From Undaria pinnatifida (taxonomy: Eukaryota > Sar > Phaeophyceae > Laminariales > Alariaceae): 64,000 bases of DNA. The notes under the pieces were generated by a model. It ran no database searches, was not told where the DNA came from, and saw only the letters and a list, made by a program, of their open reading frames with translations. The stretch covers positions 9,855,736 through 9,919,735 of the forward strand of contig JABAKD010000019.1 of NCBI GenBank assembly GCA_012845835.1, in the 5' to 3' direction. A program made the position numbers and the translations under genes. Shown here piece by piece: positions 26,901 to 34,278 of the stretch; position 1 is the stretch's first letter, and the number at the start of each line of letters is the position of its first letter.

Positions 26901-29900
26901 TCATAGCTGGAATCTTCTCGCGATAAAACGGAAGGCATACCGTAGTCTGTGGAGAGAAATAAGCCTACTTAGTGGCCCCGAATATACTTCACGTCTGGGT
27001 CTAAGGGTTACAGATAGTGTTGTTCTTTGACTACACAAAATCAGTTTACTGCTCTTTTATCAGAAAACGCGAAGATAGTACGAGTATGGGAGGGATTTGA
27101 GCATAAAAAACAAAAAAAGTGTCGCCCGGTCGCCCCATCGCCCCGGTGGTGTGTATGTATGTGTAGACTAGTGGTTATACGCTGGGATATTGACAGGCCC
27201 ACGCCCATATATGTGGCCGATCTGCTGTTCCGACGTTTCAGGGGGGAAGAGTGTTATAAGGCTTAGTTTGGGTAAGCTATAATAGTATTGGTTGACATTT
27301 TGCAAGTGGTCAAACCGACGAATGAATACGTATCAAATCAGACACGACGTGCAGCGTGGATTAAATGCGAGTCGACGGGGAAGAAAGAGTTGAATTACTA
27401 TTCTCGTCATAAAAATAAGACAGTCCGATGAAAAAACTAAGGCACGCACGTGCCGTAGTGGTGTCAGGGGGAAGACGAGCCTGCTTGGTGACCCTATCAC
27501 TCCTGTGTGCGCAGGTGAGAGCCAGCTGATATGAAAGCTACGCCATGGATATGGTGAGGTGAAATCAGCTGGCTGGTAGTGTTTACTACTCTGGCAGACT
27601 TTGATTTTAGGTGGGGGTTTTGAACAAGAAGAGGGATCGGGGGGGGGGGGACACTTCAATATGTGCGCGGAAACTATAAATCCTTACTTATGGGAGACAA
27701 ATCTGACGGTTGTTCTTGTAACAAGAAAACATCCCTTTATATCACCTGCCTGGTATTGTTTATTACTCTAGAAGATTTGATGTTAGATGGCCACGAAAAT
27801 ATAATGAGGTGCCATCAGCCGGCTGGTAGTGTTTGCTACTTTGTTTGGCAGATTTTGATTTTATTAGGTGGGGCGTTGGAACAAGAGGGATCGGAGGGGG
27901 CGGCTGGTGGGACACTTTAATATGCGCGCGCGGAAACTATACATCCCTAAAAAGGGGACAAATCTGACGGTTGTAGCAAGAAGACATCCCTATATGTCAC
28001 CTGCTTGGTATTGTTTTTTGTTCTAGAAGATTTGATGTTAGGTGTGGTATGCAACACAATCTTTAGGTGTGGTAAACAACGTCTCAAGTCTCAAGTATAT
28101 AGGGCCCGTGTACGGCTCATGCTTGCAGTGACCCCCGTTCTAACACGTCGACGTCGACTCTTCGGAGGAATCGACCCATCCTGGAATTTATTGTTTGCTG
28201 CAGTCCTGATTAACATTCAATCAAACAGCATACTTTTCTTGAACTTTGGAGGAAGTCGTTCCGTGGTTTTCACGATATAAATTCCGTAGCCGCAAAAAAA
28301 AAAAACGAGATTCTCGCGATTTTGGGCTAAGGAGCATTCCGACTTTCCCCAACCCCTTTACACCTAAGTGAGCTAACATTTGTGGCCTGCGGGTGCTCCA
28401 CCCGGATTTGATCACAGAGGCTAACTGGATTAAAAAAAAAAAATCGGCTATTCGGCGACACGCACCTTTGATCATTCAGTGTTAATTGGTTACAAGCTTC
28501 GATCTGTTGGAGTGCAGGGGTCTGACGTTTTGGTTCCACGCTTTTACAGTTCTTGTATCCCCTGGTTGTGTTTGAGCTGGGCGCTCGAAGAGCTTTAGGA
28601 TCATGTGTGCACCGCCCGACGCCTGACGCAGAACGTCAGATCTCACTCGCCGGTCTTCTTTTTATCGATGCAGGTGTGTAAGTGTGCCTTTGCAATACAT
28701 CAAGAGCAAAAGAGAGATCGCTTCGTCCAGGAACAGTAGCGATCGACGTCCACTGCATGTTCCGTCATGACTCGACAGCACTAACAATCCGAGCATCTGG
28801 CCTAGGCTAGACCTCCGCTGGCCTGCAACTTATACAGGGAGTGCACAGGACCTTACGCATGAACCTGGTAGACCCAAGGAACTCACTCCAAAAGTTGACT
28901 CACACTACAACACTTATTGTTTCGCGCATACTGAACTCCACATATATATGTCTGGTTTTGTCCCCCACAATGTGGGGTTACACAGTTTTTGTGCCAGGAC
29001 AAGGTTGAACGTCTTAGTCACCATTGAACCTGGCATTATTAGCAGGGGAGTCACCGACCCGTATCCTTCACGAGGGAATACGCACTAGGGTCTCCTATTA
29101 TCACATGTTTTTCTCTCTTCCTTTCCTTACTTCCTCTTCTTGTCTTGTCTTGCTTTTCTTGTCTTTCCTTTCCTTTCCTTTCTTTTTCGTTTTTTCGCTC
29201 TCTTGTCTTTCATTTCCTTTCCTATATCTTCTTTTATTTTCCTGGTTCTTTTTTTTATGTGACTTGGGTCTGTCGTGCGTATGCGTAGTGATAGGCACAA
29301 CGTGAAATATTTACGTGGTAATCTTTCTTGGGTGGCAAGCGATATAGTCGGTTTTTCCAGGCGCGAGTAGTGAGACGTATGCACCAGCATGGACCTGGCA
29401 CAACGTTGGCTGACTCCCGATTTCACTTTTATATGTTTCTGGTGGAGGCATGAATTGCGTCAGCTGTGATATATGCGTATACCACCTTTGGTTTGTTTTT
29501 GTGGTTTTCCCTGGGGTATTCCTCAGCTCCAGAGTGACTGGAGCCTGTCTATGACCACGGACTTGATTATGCGAGTTAATGTGAAAACAACAACACACCC
29601 CGTAACACGCGCGATCGAAGTATCACGCACAGCTTACAAAGCTGAGTTTTGATCAAAAACCGTTTTGGTCAACACTCTCACAGCTGAACAAAACTTAAAT
29701 TTGTTCATTTTTTCATACTTATGTAAATATAGCATGCTACAGCAAGCGACAAAACCTTGTATACAAGCCTTGTAATAAATACCTGCCGTGGTAGTACTCG
29801 TATGATCTTATGCGATGACCAGAAAGCACTACTCGTATAGGTAGCATCAAAGTAAAGCCAACATCACGTAATAACAATTTTCCTCCCTTCCACTAAAAAT

Positions 29901-32900
29901 TTTATCCTTAAAATATTGGGCATCTGCATGTAACACGCAGGTAGGTAGAATATTTGCTATTATCCACCTCCGTTCCCCGCCACCATCGCCCCCCCCCCCC
30001 TCCCCTAACACACACGCACACACCCCTCCGCCCCACCGAAAATTAAATCTGCTAGGGCGAAACACGCTGCGAGACAGTTGATATCACCTCATTACCGTTC
30101 TAGCCACCACGCCGTAGTTCCAATAATACCCTCCCCACGCCCCCTCCCTCCTCACCACCCGCACCACCGCCTAAACCTAGCACCATACCATGCGTATTTT
30201 ACCTTTCTACGGGGTATACATTTATGCGATCTAAAGCAGTCAAAAATCCCCCTGCCCCCCCCCCCCTCCCCTTTCGAACACTCCCCCCCCTCCCCACGCC
30301 GGTTGTACGATTTACAGGATGTACATGATAAACCAAGGATGTGTTCGGTACGGTGCGTACCAAGTCGTACCGGCGGTATATACCGCCGGTATTACCGGTA
30401 CCGAACACTTCGGTAAGTTCGGTATAGCGTCAAAACCGGTACTAGAAACTTCGATAAGTTCGGTACGGCATCAATAACGGTACCGGACAATTCGTTAACT
30501 TCGGTACGACATCAATACCGGTACCGGCGGTGCCGGTGCAGACTTTCGTACCGGTACCGGACGCTTCGATAAGTTCGCTACGATGTCAATACCGGTGCCG
30601 TACATTTCGGTAAGTTCGGTACAACATCGATACCGGTACCCGAAAACTTGGGCAAGTTCGGCACGTCAACACCGGCACCGGACACTTCGATAAGTTCGGT
30701 ACGGCATCAATACCGGTCCCGGACACCTCGGTACGTTCGGTACGCGATAATAATACCGGTACCTGAGGTACCGATGTGCACATACGTACCGGAGCCGGTA
30801 CCGGTATTGGGACAAAAAGCAACTGAGTTTCATCGACACACGACGCGTATGGAAATACGTGAAAGTGTGGTGAGCTTAGGCTCTATTTTTCCCTATCCGC
30901 CGGAGGATGATAAAAAAGAACGGTACAGCATCGATACAGGCACCGGACACTTCGGTAAGATCTGCACAACATCAACCCGGTACCGGACACTTCGGTACGT
31001 TTGGCACGGTATCAACCCGATTCAACCACATTGTGACTTCATCCCTTGGGGCTTTGGCTCCAGGCAGCACCCCAAGCCACACACACCCCGGTCCCCAATC
31101 ATCTTCCAGTACGATCGGTATACCGAGACTCTAAGCACACATGTGCAAGAGTGCAACTTCCCAGTATGAGGTGGCCTCCAGTGGTGGTGATACCAACGCT
31201 CCTGGTGGCGGATCATCTTTGCCAGCTCCCACACCCATCGGCGTCGGCGGCAGAAGTTATTGACGTGGACGCGGAAAATAAAGTGCTCAGTGCCTGTTAT
31301 GTTGCCTGCTCCTGTGTACAACTCGCTCACGCGCGACGTGTATGAATTACCGGTGGAGACGATCAAAGCCGTGGATGGTTTCCCGGTGCCGGCTGGCTTT
31401 CGGAGGGAAGGGACGCGTGAAGCCTCGTATATGTATTCGATTCGCGTGTACGTCGAAACGATCGACGAGAAGACGGCGCCCAGCTGATAATCCTTAGGGT
31501 ACCTTACCTTTTAACAGCATATCAAGACTGAGATTGAAAAAGAGAAGAGTATTGAAGAAATAACAACCGATCATATTTCAGTTCAATTATATACCTCCAC
31601 TGGTACCCCCGGCCCATACCGGATGTGCTCAGTACATGTACCACCAGTTTATGTCCAGCTTATGTACCTAAGCGCAAGTGTGCGTCCGTACCTTGTCAGC
31701 GGGATATACCGCCGGTACTGCCCGGGATATTTTTTCAAGTGTGTACCGGTACAGGTACCGGTACAAACTTTCGTACCTTTCGTACCGGTACCTTCCGTAA
31801 GCTCGGTATGACATCAATACCGGTATCGGAGACTTCGGCAACTTCGGTAAGTCCGCACCTTGCCGGCGAGATATACCGCCGGTACTGCCGGTATGTGTAT
31901 TCGAGTGTGTGCCGGTACCGGTACCGGTACCGGTACCGGTACCGGTACCGGTACAGACTGTCGTACCGGTACCGGACACTTCGATAAGTTCGGTACGTCA
32001 TCCATACCAGTACCTAGAATACCGATACCGTACCGGACACACCCTTGTGATAAACTGACGCGTTCTTCCCACAACCGTTAGATTTGTCCTCTTAGTGGCT
32101 TATAGCTGCCCAGATTGAGTTGCCCCCCCCTCTACTACCCCGCCCCCCCCCCGTCCCCGGCCCCCACACCTTAAATAATATCCGCCCTCCCCTCACCGGT
32201 GGTACGACTTTCAGGATATATACTTGATAATCTGATGCATTTCCTTCCACGGCTGTTAGATTTTGTCCCCCTCAGAAACGGGTTTTATAGTTTCCGCGCA
32301 AAGATTGATTGACATCACCCCGTTGACACTGGTGCGGGCTACATTGTAGTTCCAAGGGGAGTCGCCGAGCTATATCCTTAATGAGGACACACAACTCGTA
32401 ATACGCGCGATCGGAGTATCACACACAGCTTGCAAAGATGAGTTTCGACAAAATCTTCGATCTCACAGCCGGAGTGTATTTTTATTTTTTAAATATATAG
32501 TGTAAAATAAATACGAGTCGTATACGCTTCGGAACTGTGAGATCGAATATAAGAGTGTAAGATTTCGTCGAAACTCATCTTTCATTGCAAGCTGCGCGTG
32601 ATACCATAAAATATACCTCATTACTTGTATAGTTCTAGCCATCCATGCCGTAGCTCTAAATCGCCCGCCCCCCCCACACCCCCCCCCAAACGTCCCCTAC
32701 TTCCCCACCACCCGCACGCACGATCGCTATGGTCTGACCTCTTATGTGGGCATAATTATTGACATAATTGGCTTTAGGGCCATAGGCAAAGCGATAAGTT
32801 AAATTTTGGGCCAAGGGGGGTGGCGAAAAAGGTGATATTTGGGACAATAAGGTGGCACAACAAGCGAAGTGTAGCATCGGGTGCCTATACCTTCCCTATT

Positions 32901-34278
32901 TTATTTTAGGCGTTGGGTAGGTTCACAGCTGGGGTAAGGTTCCTAATCGGCGTTGGGAGTCGCGAGCCGCGGCTGATACGTCACACACCAAAAACGGTGG
33001 ACGTTTAGCAGTGGAAATTTGTCGTAATTTGCTTCAAAATTCGTTTTTAAATATTGTCCGCATTCATAACGGAAAAAAATAAGCAAAAAAATAAATGGCG
33101 TCTGGTTGCTAAACCTGTGGCATAATTGGGAAAAAAGTTGGTGCCAACGTTTGCTTATTGGGGCAGTGGCCACCCCGAAAAAAAGGCCACAGAAAAAAAA
33201 CAAAACGCATAATAATGGGTCAGGCCCTAGCACAGATTGGTCAACATTACCCTGTTGACCCTGGCAAAAGCTACACTGTTGTAGTTCCAAGTGGAGTCGC
33301 CGACCTATATCCTCAATGAGGACACACACACCCAGTATTACGCGCGATTGGAGTATCACACACAGCTTGCAAATATGAGTTTCGACAAAATCTTCGATCT
33401 CACAGCTGGAGTGTATTTTTTTTTTTTATAACAATATATATATACCTGGTACGCATGTATATGTGTACTCCAATCTATATTTGACGATTCTCGCTCACCT
33501 CCAAGTTTTCCCTTTCGGGCCTCCTGCGCGCCGTACCCACGAAAGCAAATGGGATGTCTCTGTTCTCCGCCTCTAGTCCGCCAATCATCTCCGGGGTTGT
33601 CAGGACGCTGCTGGATGTGTACGGCACCGTCACCATCCGCCCGCTGCAACCCCACATCGACCACGTCTCAATTTTCTCGTTGATGCCAACGACCGCACGA
33701 CGCAATAGCATTCGTTGTTCCGCGTTCATCGCTAGTCTGCCGCAGTTGTACCAAGCACACACCACGACGTGATCCGCCCCACCGAATCTGTTGAAGTATG
33801 GGCTCTTCCTCACAAGGTGCATGATGGCCCTGGTCACCCTCTGCGGGTGGTTGACTCCACCACAATACTTGCTCTTGTTTAGGAGCTTGAAACCAAGCAC
33901 GGGGTAAAGGGGAACGAAAAAAACATCCGCTTTCTCCGGATCCAAGACGCGCCATGGGTGCGAAAGGAGTGATTGGTGTAGCCAGATTTCCCCCATATCT
34001 TGTGCCATGTCGGTGCGCTCATCTTGCCACGGAGGCACGCCCGAATGATGATCGCGGTAGCACTGGATCAGTGCCGTGTGATCGAACACCGGGTCGTCGT
34101 AGACATAGACACTCACCCGGTTAGCGTCCTCAACTTCCAGCTTGGGGGCGAATTCGCTCGAGGTCGCAAAACAAGACTCCTGTGACACCAAAATTGCTCC
34201 TGCCAATAGTGCTATCAGAACGGCTCGAAAAGTGAGCGTTTTCTGTGCGCAGTTGCGGCTTCCTCTGCGGACAAGCAT
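2353..34278 (-). CDS. GT47 exostosin-family glycosyltransferase, four exons with a 27.6 kb first intron
   Basis: Exons 34,278-33,499, 5,914-5,811, 4,990-4,874 and 2,656-2,353 join in frame (780+104+117+304 nt = 434 codons plus stop) with GT-AG borders and compatible phases (0, 2, 2). The product has a short cytoplasmic tail, one membrane anchor and a lumenal exostosin-type domain, the layout of Golgi type II glycosyltransferases. Diagnostic motifs in order are VYVYDDP, DPEKADVFFVPLYP, PFAFVGTARRRPER, ADNMARSRFCFCPRGD and FDAVSAGCIPV. In GT47 enzymes the last two form the nucleotide-sugar binding region. The donor sugar and product cannot be read from the sequence; a cell-wall polysaccharide or proteoglycan is a guess. 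Intron 1 contains the whole left palindrome arm. Intron 3 holds a MITE. Alternatively exon 1 and exons 2-4 are halves of different gene copies, but the exact phase and motif continuity argues for one gene. Confidence 0.8.
2948..3068. repeat. Degenerate AATC tetranucleotide microsatellite
   Basis: About 120 bp made almost entirely of AATC/CATC units with interruptions. Confidence 0.95.
3784..3803 (+). repeat. G20 homopolymer
   Basis: Twenty consecutive G on the plus strand, so C20 on the transcribed-sense strand of GT47 intron 3. Confidence 0.95.
4277..4372. repeat. Two 48-bp tandem copies
   Basis: GTGTGACCCC begins at 4,277 and at 4,325. The following bases (CTACACGGGAC...ACTAATC) are repeated with few changes, and a degenerate third copy follows. 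Confidence 0.8.
4417..4675. mobile_element. MITE-like element with terminal inverted repeats in GT47 intron 3
   Basis: The left end GACGCGTGCTACGG faces the right end GTCGTAGCACGCGTC, giving an imperfect inverted repeat of about 20 bp. AGCC occurs directly outside both ends (4,413-4,416 and 4,676-4,679), a possible 4-bp target duplication. The 259 bp between hold no reading frame. The left end also forms a local hairpin with the preceding CTACCGTAG. Confidence 0.55.
4874..4990 (-). CDS. GT47 gene, exon 3 (nucleotide-sugar binding region)
   Basis: A 117-nt exon between acceptor TTTTTCAAAGCAG and donor GTGCG/GTAAGC. It encodes FCFCPRGDTVSSRRIFDAV, then SAGCIPVMTTEEVKALPFV. This is the most diagnostic part of exostosin-type enzymes: FC.CP.GD, the S-x-R-hydrophobic-x-DA helix and GCIPV. 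Longer overlapping open frames in the other minus frames are shadows. Confidence 0.88.
5811..5914 (-). CDS. GT47 gene, exon 2
   Basis: A 104-nt exon between acceptor GGTCTCCAG and donor AGCAG/GTTAGC. It encodes VVKYMSPNSLIELGDNG, then GVWNEGPLVFADNMARS plus two bases. It continues the exon 1 frame (phase 0) and joins exon 3 by an AG+G arginine codon, producing NMARSRFCFCPRGD, the expected GT47 sequence immediately before the conserved FC.CP.G motif. The region between the arginine-rich end of exon 1 and this motif has a plausible length for the family. It lies about 360 bp outside the proven left edge of the palindrome. Confidence 0.82.
6631..7465 (+). mobile_element. LINE reverse-transcriptase C-terminal fragment (left copy)
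   Basis: A 230-residue open frame (6,631-7,323) contains LGAFIPKNADLMAEINRRPR, then a basic/aromatic stretch and KVRMLKAGVIKNLLLYGC. These correspond to the region after the YADD catalytic core of non-LTR retrotransposon polymerases, where a LGS-type strand, an EI-x-R-I helix and a K-x-x-L-Y/LLYG motif are standard. The catalytic YADD itself is missing, so this is a dead fragment. The following frame to 7,465 continues the LINE C-terminus after a frameshift (SPIAGGEHPG). The mirror copy is virtually identical. Confidence 0.7.
8040..8320. repeat. Dispersed repeat, about 280 bp (copy 1)
   Basis: Runs from GACGGTTGAGTA to ATCAACAAACA and is similar to 17,870-18,180 in direct orientation. Both copies have mirror partners in the right arm (about 61,950-62,235 and 55,390-55,690). 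No coding capacity was recognised. Confidence 0.75.
8452..9436 (+). pseudogene. Unrecognised CAG/Gln-rich gene, left copy with premature stop
   Basis: The main frame (8,514-8,888) encodes MGAERPLAIRDQLEKEIEGG and a Gln-rich tail (SQEQQEQQQF). A TGA follows EKEEN where the right-arm copy has TGG and reads on. A second, shifted frame (9,128-9,436) encodes VIDACKAKVKFETGEKGWLD. The segment CAGCTCGTAATCCCACT plus its CAG-rich follow-up occurs twice (about 8,790-8,880 and 9,025-9,105), an internal tandem duplication. An ATG at 8,452 opens another frame (MVNVDVKALAERARIS) overlapping the first, suggesting a frameshift. No family was recognised. Confidence 0.45.
9549..9738 (+). mobile_element. Family A retroposon, 5'-truncated, left-arm-only insertion
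   Basis: A 190-bp copy ending in the family's conserved tail (TTGCAAAGATGAGTTTCG ... CTCACAGCTGGAGTGTA and an AT-rich end). It is flanked by the 15-bp direct repeat ATATGATACTGCTAA at 9,534-9,548 and 9,739-9,753. The right arm has a single copy of this target near 60,716, so the site is empty there. A long target duplication plus 5' truncation is characteristic of target-primed reverse transcription. Confidence 0.85.
9767..9798. repeat. GC-rich hairpin, perfect 14-bp arms
   Basis: GCATGGGCGCCGGC, loop ATTC, then GCCGGCGCCCATGC. It lies ten bases inside the left edge of the 3.3 kb insertion. Confidence 0.95.
10600..10905 (-). mobile_element. tRNA-headed SINE
   Basis: On the minus strand the element begins near 10,905 with TGGTCTAGTGG, a perfect Pol III A box, and has a B-box-like GAGTTCGACACCC about 45 nt further on. 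The body that follows (AAGGCACG, CGCGAGAG-type segments to about 10,600) is shared with the tRNA-headed copies at 18,280-18,600 and 54,975-55,300 and with headless copies at 25,690-25,890, 34,590-34,830 and 47,190-47,400. The tRNA-like part does not fold as a complete tRNA by eye, so it is called a SINE head, not a tRNA gene. Confidence 0.65.
11033..11355 (+). repeat. Family D repeat, copy 1
   Basis: About 320 bp starting CTCACATTAACTCGCACAAT and passing through ACGTCTCATTACTCGCGCC to ACTACGCATACGCA. It matches 13,630-13,975 (same orientation), 29,265-29,590 and 59,570-59,890 (opposite). Likely a retroposon 3' region; no coding content seen. Confidence 0.75.
11415..11815 (-). mobile_element. 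Family B retroposon
   Basis: In minus orientation it ends in AACGGTTTAATGTGAAGAA and an (AC)n tail (seen as GTGTGTGT at 11,410). Nearly identical segments occur at 22,400-22,800, 25,180-25,590 and 36,167-36,367. It carries A-rich CAAAAA repeats that give lysine-rich spurious frames. Confidence 0.75.
13630..13975 (+). repeat. Family D repeat, copy 2
   Basis: Same family as 11,033-11,355 and the palindrome partner of 59,570-59,890. It is followed at once by a GA-rich tract, as is the copy in the spacer (in opposite orientation). Confidence 0.75.
13968..14125 (+). repeat. Polypurine (GA-rich) tract, left arm
   Basis: About 160 bp almost purely A and G, built from AAGGA/GAAAA units. Its mirror is the pyrimidine tract at 59,405-59,570, and a similar pyrimidine tract lies at 29,105-29,265. 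Confidence 0.9.
14285..15562 (-). mobile_element. LINE reverse transcriptase, broken (left copy)
   Basis: Read from 15,562 downward: GLRQGCVLAPLLFNMFF (RT fingers/palm motif), then CADDAGIVSRSSKGL (YADD box with Y changed to C), YLGGAI-type strand, RLQRAWACLQRYK, and further down the C-terminal RMGEERLPQ region. The pieces are in several frames, so the copy is inactive. The fragment lacks the endonuclease and the start of the RT domain. The right-arm copy keeps YADD. Confidence 0.8.
15660..17869. other. Arm segment without a recognised gene
   Basis: About 2.2 kb, repeated in the right arm at about 55,700-57,900. No family is recognised in any frame. It contains a direct repeat of about 75 bp (16,513-16,590 and 17,136-17,215, sharing GGTCTCAAACTCGA and GAGGGCGACT) and a stretch near 17,560-17,660 of short GGATTTGGG-type units. 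Confidence 0.5.
17870..18250. repeat. Dispersed repeat (copy 2)
   Basis: Direct-orientation relative of 8,040-8,320, sharing for example CAGTGATAG-TTGGCGACATGG and CGTGCTGCTGACCCAC. The mirror in the right arm is around 55,320-55,700. Confidence 0.75.
18280..18600 (-). mobile_element. tRNA-headed SINE (left-arm copy)
   Basis: On the minus strand from about 18,597: GCCTAGCGTAGTTAGAATG (A-box-like) and, about 75 nt on, GCGGGTTCGAATCATCC, a near-perfect B box. The body continues through AAGCGTGAGTTA and CTTGTCCAGAAGG, shared with the copy at 34,590-34,830. Confidence 0.65.
18768..19797 (+). mobile_element. LINE reverse transcriptase C-terminal half, broken (left copy)
   Basis: Begins with RMVYADDAGIVSRSAEG (YADD catalytic box). 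RLAQVCYDRFKRGPYG and KVRLPKTEVVKILLYG follow in another frame up to a TAG at 19,201. The C-terminal region VQRTTNERLTHRVMFG and GEIPGPGRPEKNRAQC (19,261-19,797) then continues. The right-arm copy remains open across this TAG. Confidence 0.8.
19738..19933 (+). repeat. Two tandem copies of a G-tract unit (about 98 bp)
   Basis: Each unit has a G run, TACTGATACCTACAA, AGCTGTCGACGAATGC and AGGTAAATAAG. The right arm has a single unit (about 53,735-53,830), so the second copy arose in the left arm or was lost from the right. Confidence 0.85.
20030..20826 (+). mobile_element. Family A retroposon, long C-tract form (left arm)
   Basis: A unit ending CTCATAGCTGGAGTGTA at 20,090 is followed by ACCTAAACC, several C tracts, GGATTTATATTTTCCACTC, TCAGATTTTGTCCCCCT and the conserved tail ending near 20,826. 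The right arm carries the mirror, so this insertion predates the duplication. Confidence 0.7.
20860..22392. other. Arm segment of retroposon 3' ends, no gene
   Basis: Contains a repeat with the degenerate family ending (GTGGGGTGGAAATACCGGTTC... at 21,352), an old family A tail at about 21,525-21,610, and CATCAGCTCGGACACTGG-type retroposon ends near 21,770. The open frames at 20,862-21,242 are hydrophobic by composition (CTT/TTC-rich) and are not assigned. Confidence 0.5.
22398..23286 (-). mobile_element. Family B retroposon insertion, left arm only
   Basis: Flanked by ACTGT at 22,393-22,397 and 23,287-23,291. The right arm has the uninterrupted site near 51,212 (reads ATTATTACTGTACAGAG in reverse). 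In minus orientation the element ends in TTTAATGTGAAGAACACAC and an AC tail. Its internal 700 bp are the inverse of 24,880-25,590, making a local inverted repeat inside the big palindrome arm. Confidence 0.75.
24169..25592 (+). mobile_element. Internally deleted LINE, left arm only
   Basis: Flanked by ACTGA at 24,164-24,168 and 25,593-25,597. The right arm reads straight through at about 47,505 (CTGGGTGTACTGATCTCG in reverse). The element has a GC-rich 5' region, an endonuclease start, an abrupt jump to 3' sequence shared with family B, and an (AC)n tail. This gives one complete retroposon with the polymerase region missing and links family B tails to a LINE. Confidence 0.75.
24495..24896 (+). 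CDS. Truncated LINE endonuclease domain
   Basis: The frame encodes an Arg/Lys-rich leader followed by VAVATYNVRTLAVKGK and CDFIGLQETRR. In APE-type LINE endonucleases, the Asn of the T-x-N-V-R-T strand and the Glu of the G-L-Q-E-T-R strand are catalytic, and both are present. The domain stops after about 60 residues, running into LNEKNTKGGGG-type sequence of the 3' region, so it cannot be active. Confidence 0.7.
   Translation: MGVSALAGTAAPSQRKPRREPGYETESHNHHINREKKETTETETEGGRAPRRLAEKAARETRKRRKAALVAVATYNVRTLAVKGKNGYGHDERVLAKGQQLGCDFIGLQETRRPGNTRFSAAGYHVFCSGILA
25600..26250. other. Arm segment with SINE body, no gene
   Basis: Contains the SINE body in reverse (GGAAGAAGATGCTGAAATACTC to GAGCTACTACTGAGAGG, 25,690-25,890), an A-tract and a degenerate retroposon end (TTCTTTACATTAAATTC, 25,978). 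The mirror is 46,900-47,490. Confidence 0.6.
26631..29104. other. Spacer, first part: no gene recognised
   Basis: Contains two rough tandem copies (about 27,560-27,800 and 27,810-28,040) of the family A C-tract unit in reverse, sharing GCGCGGAAACTATA and ACAAATCTGACGGTTGT. Between 28,050 and 29,000 nothing was recognised; from 29,000 a degenerate retroposon start (TGAACCTGGCATTATTAGC) begins. The 157-residue frame at 26,557 has no recognisable domain. Confidence 0.5.
29105..29265 (+). repeat. Polypyrimidine tract in spacer
   Basis: About 160 bp of TTTCC/TTGTC units, similar to the mirror tracts in both palindrome arms and likewise adjacent to a family D repeat. Confidence 0.85.
29265..29590 (-). 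repeat. Family D repeat, copy 3
   Basis: Reverse orientation relative to 11,033-11,355; ends ATGCGAGTTAATGTGA. A degenerate family A tail follows at about 29,600-29,690. Confidence 0.75.
30368..30391. repeat. Perfect 24-bp palindrome at the array edge
   Basis: TACCGGCGGTA, TA, TACCGCCGGTA. The half-motif ATATACCGCCGGTACTGCC recurs at about 31,705 and 31,869 next to array 2. Confidence 0.95.
30390..30760 (+). repeat. 41-bp minisatellite, array 1
   Basis: The unit contains CCGGTACCGGACACTTCG, ATAAGTTCGGTACG and ATCAATA. The TTCGATAAG-type core recurs at 30,450, 30,491, 30,565, 30,606, 30,648, 30,686 and 30,727, i.e. steps of about 41 bp with one longer step. Units differ by several substitutions, so the array is not recent. 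Confidence 0.9.
31260..31487 (+). CDS. Unrecognised coding fragment between minisatellite arrays
   Basis: The last 50 codons (VYELPVETIKAVDGFPVPAG, then SYMYSIRVYVETIDEK to a stop) have the look of real protein: alternating strand-like segments and no low complexity. No family was recognised. It could be the end of a transposon gene or of a lost host gene. The upstream start is not credible, so it is a fragment. Confidence 0.3.
   Translation: MTWTRKIKCSVPVMLPAPVYNSLTRDVYELPVETIKAVDGFPVPAGFRREGTREASYMYSIRVYVETIDEKTAPS
31730..32030 (+). repeat. 41-bp minisatellite, array 2, with (ACCGGT)n core
   Basis: Same unit as array 1. It includes a pure (CCGGTA)n run of 43 bp at 31,912-31,954, which is self-complementary and contains overlapping KpnI-type GGTACC sites. 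Confidence 0.9.
32090..32490 (+). mobile_element. Family A retroposon (spacer, copy a)
   Basis: C tracts, TAGATTTTGTCCCCCTCAG, GGAGTCGCCGAGC and the conserved tail GATCGGAGTATCACACAC...GGAGTGTATTTT. A reversed, shorter tail lies directly after it at about 32,520-32,610, so the pair is inverted. Confidence 0.75.
33236..33430 (+). mobile_element. Family A retroposon (spacer, copy b) beside GT47 exon 1
   Basis: A tail-only copy beginning TCAACATTACCCTGTTGACC and ending GGAGTGTATTTTTTTT. It lies in intron 1 about 70 bp from the exon 1 donor. The 32,490-33,236 stretch before it contains no gene. Confidence 0.75.
33499..34278 (-). CDS. GT47 gene, exon 1
   Basis: The exon encodes the first 260 residues. 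The first ATG of the frame is at 34,278 (MLVRRGSRN); the frame is open upstream only to a stop just before 34,302. A hydrophobic segment (about residues 18-36, AVLIALLAGAILVSQ) fits a signal anchor. Then come VSVYVYDDPVF, GEIWLHQSLLSHPWR, DPEKADVFFVPLYP, FGGADHVVVCAWYNCGR and VPYTSSSVL, all typical of the N-terminal half of GT47 domains. The frame ends at RPERENLE, then GAG and the donor GTGAGC (phase 0). Reading on past the donor gives only seven residues before a stop. The exon sits in the single-copy spacer between the palindrome arms. Confidence 0.88.

Larger units (their letters stand above)
5915..33498 (-). other. GT47 intron 1 (about 27.6 kb)
   Basis: The interval between exon 1 donor GAG/GTGAGC and exon 2 acceptor CTCCAG/GTC. 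It contains the entire left palindrome arm, part of the spacer, several LINE and SINE remnants, minisatellites and G/C tracts. Reading-frame continuity of the flanking exons is the evidence that it is one intron; no transcript is available here. Confidence 0.7.

Noticed and set aside
30586-30822. Val/Pro/Arg-rich frames across 30.4-32.1 kb
   Set aside because: Period-41 minisatellite translated in several frames; repeat unit length is not a multiple of three and there are many substitutions.
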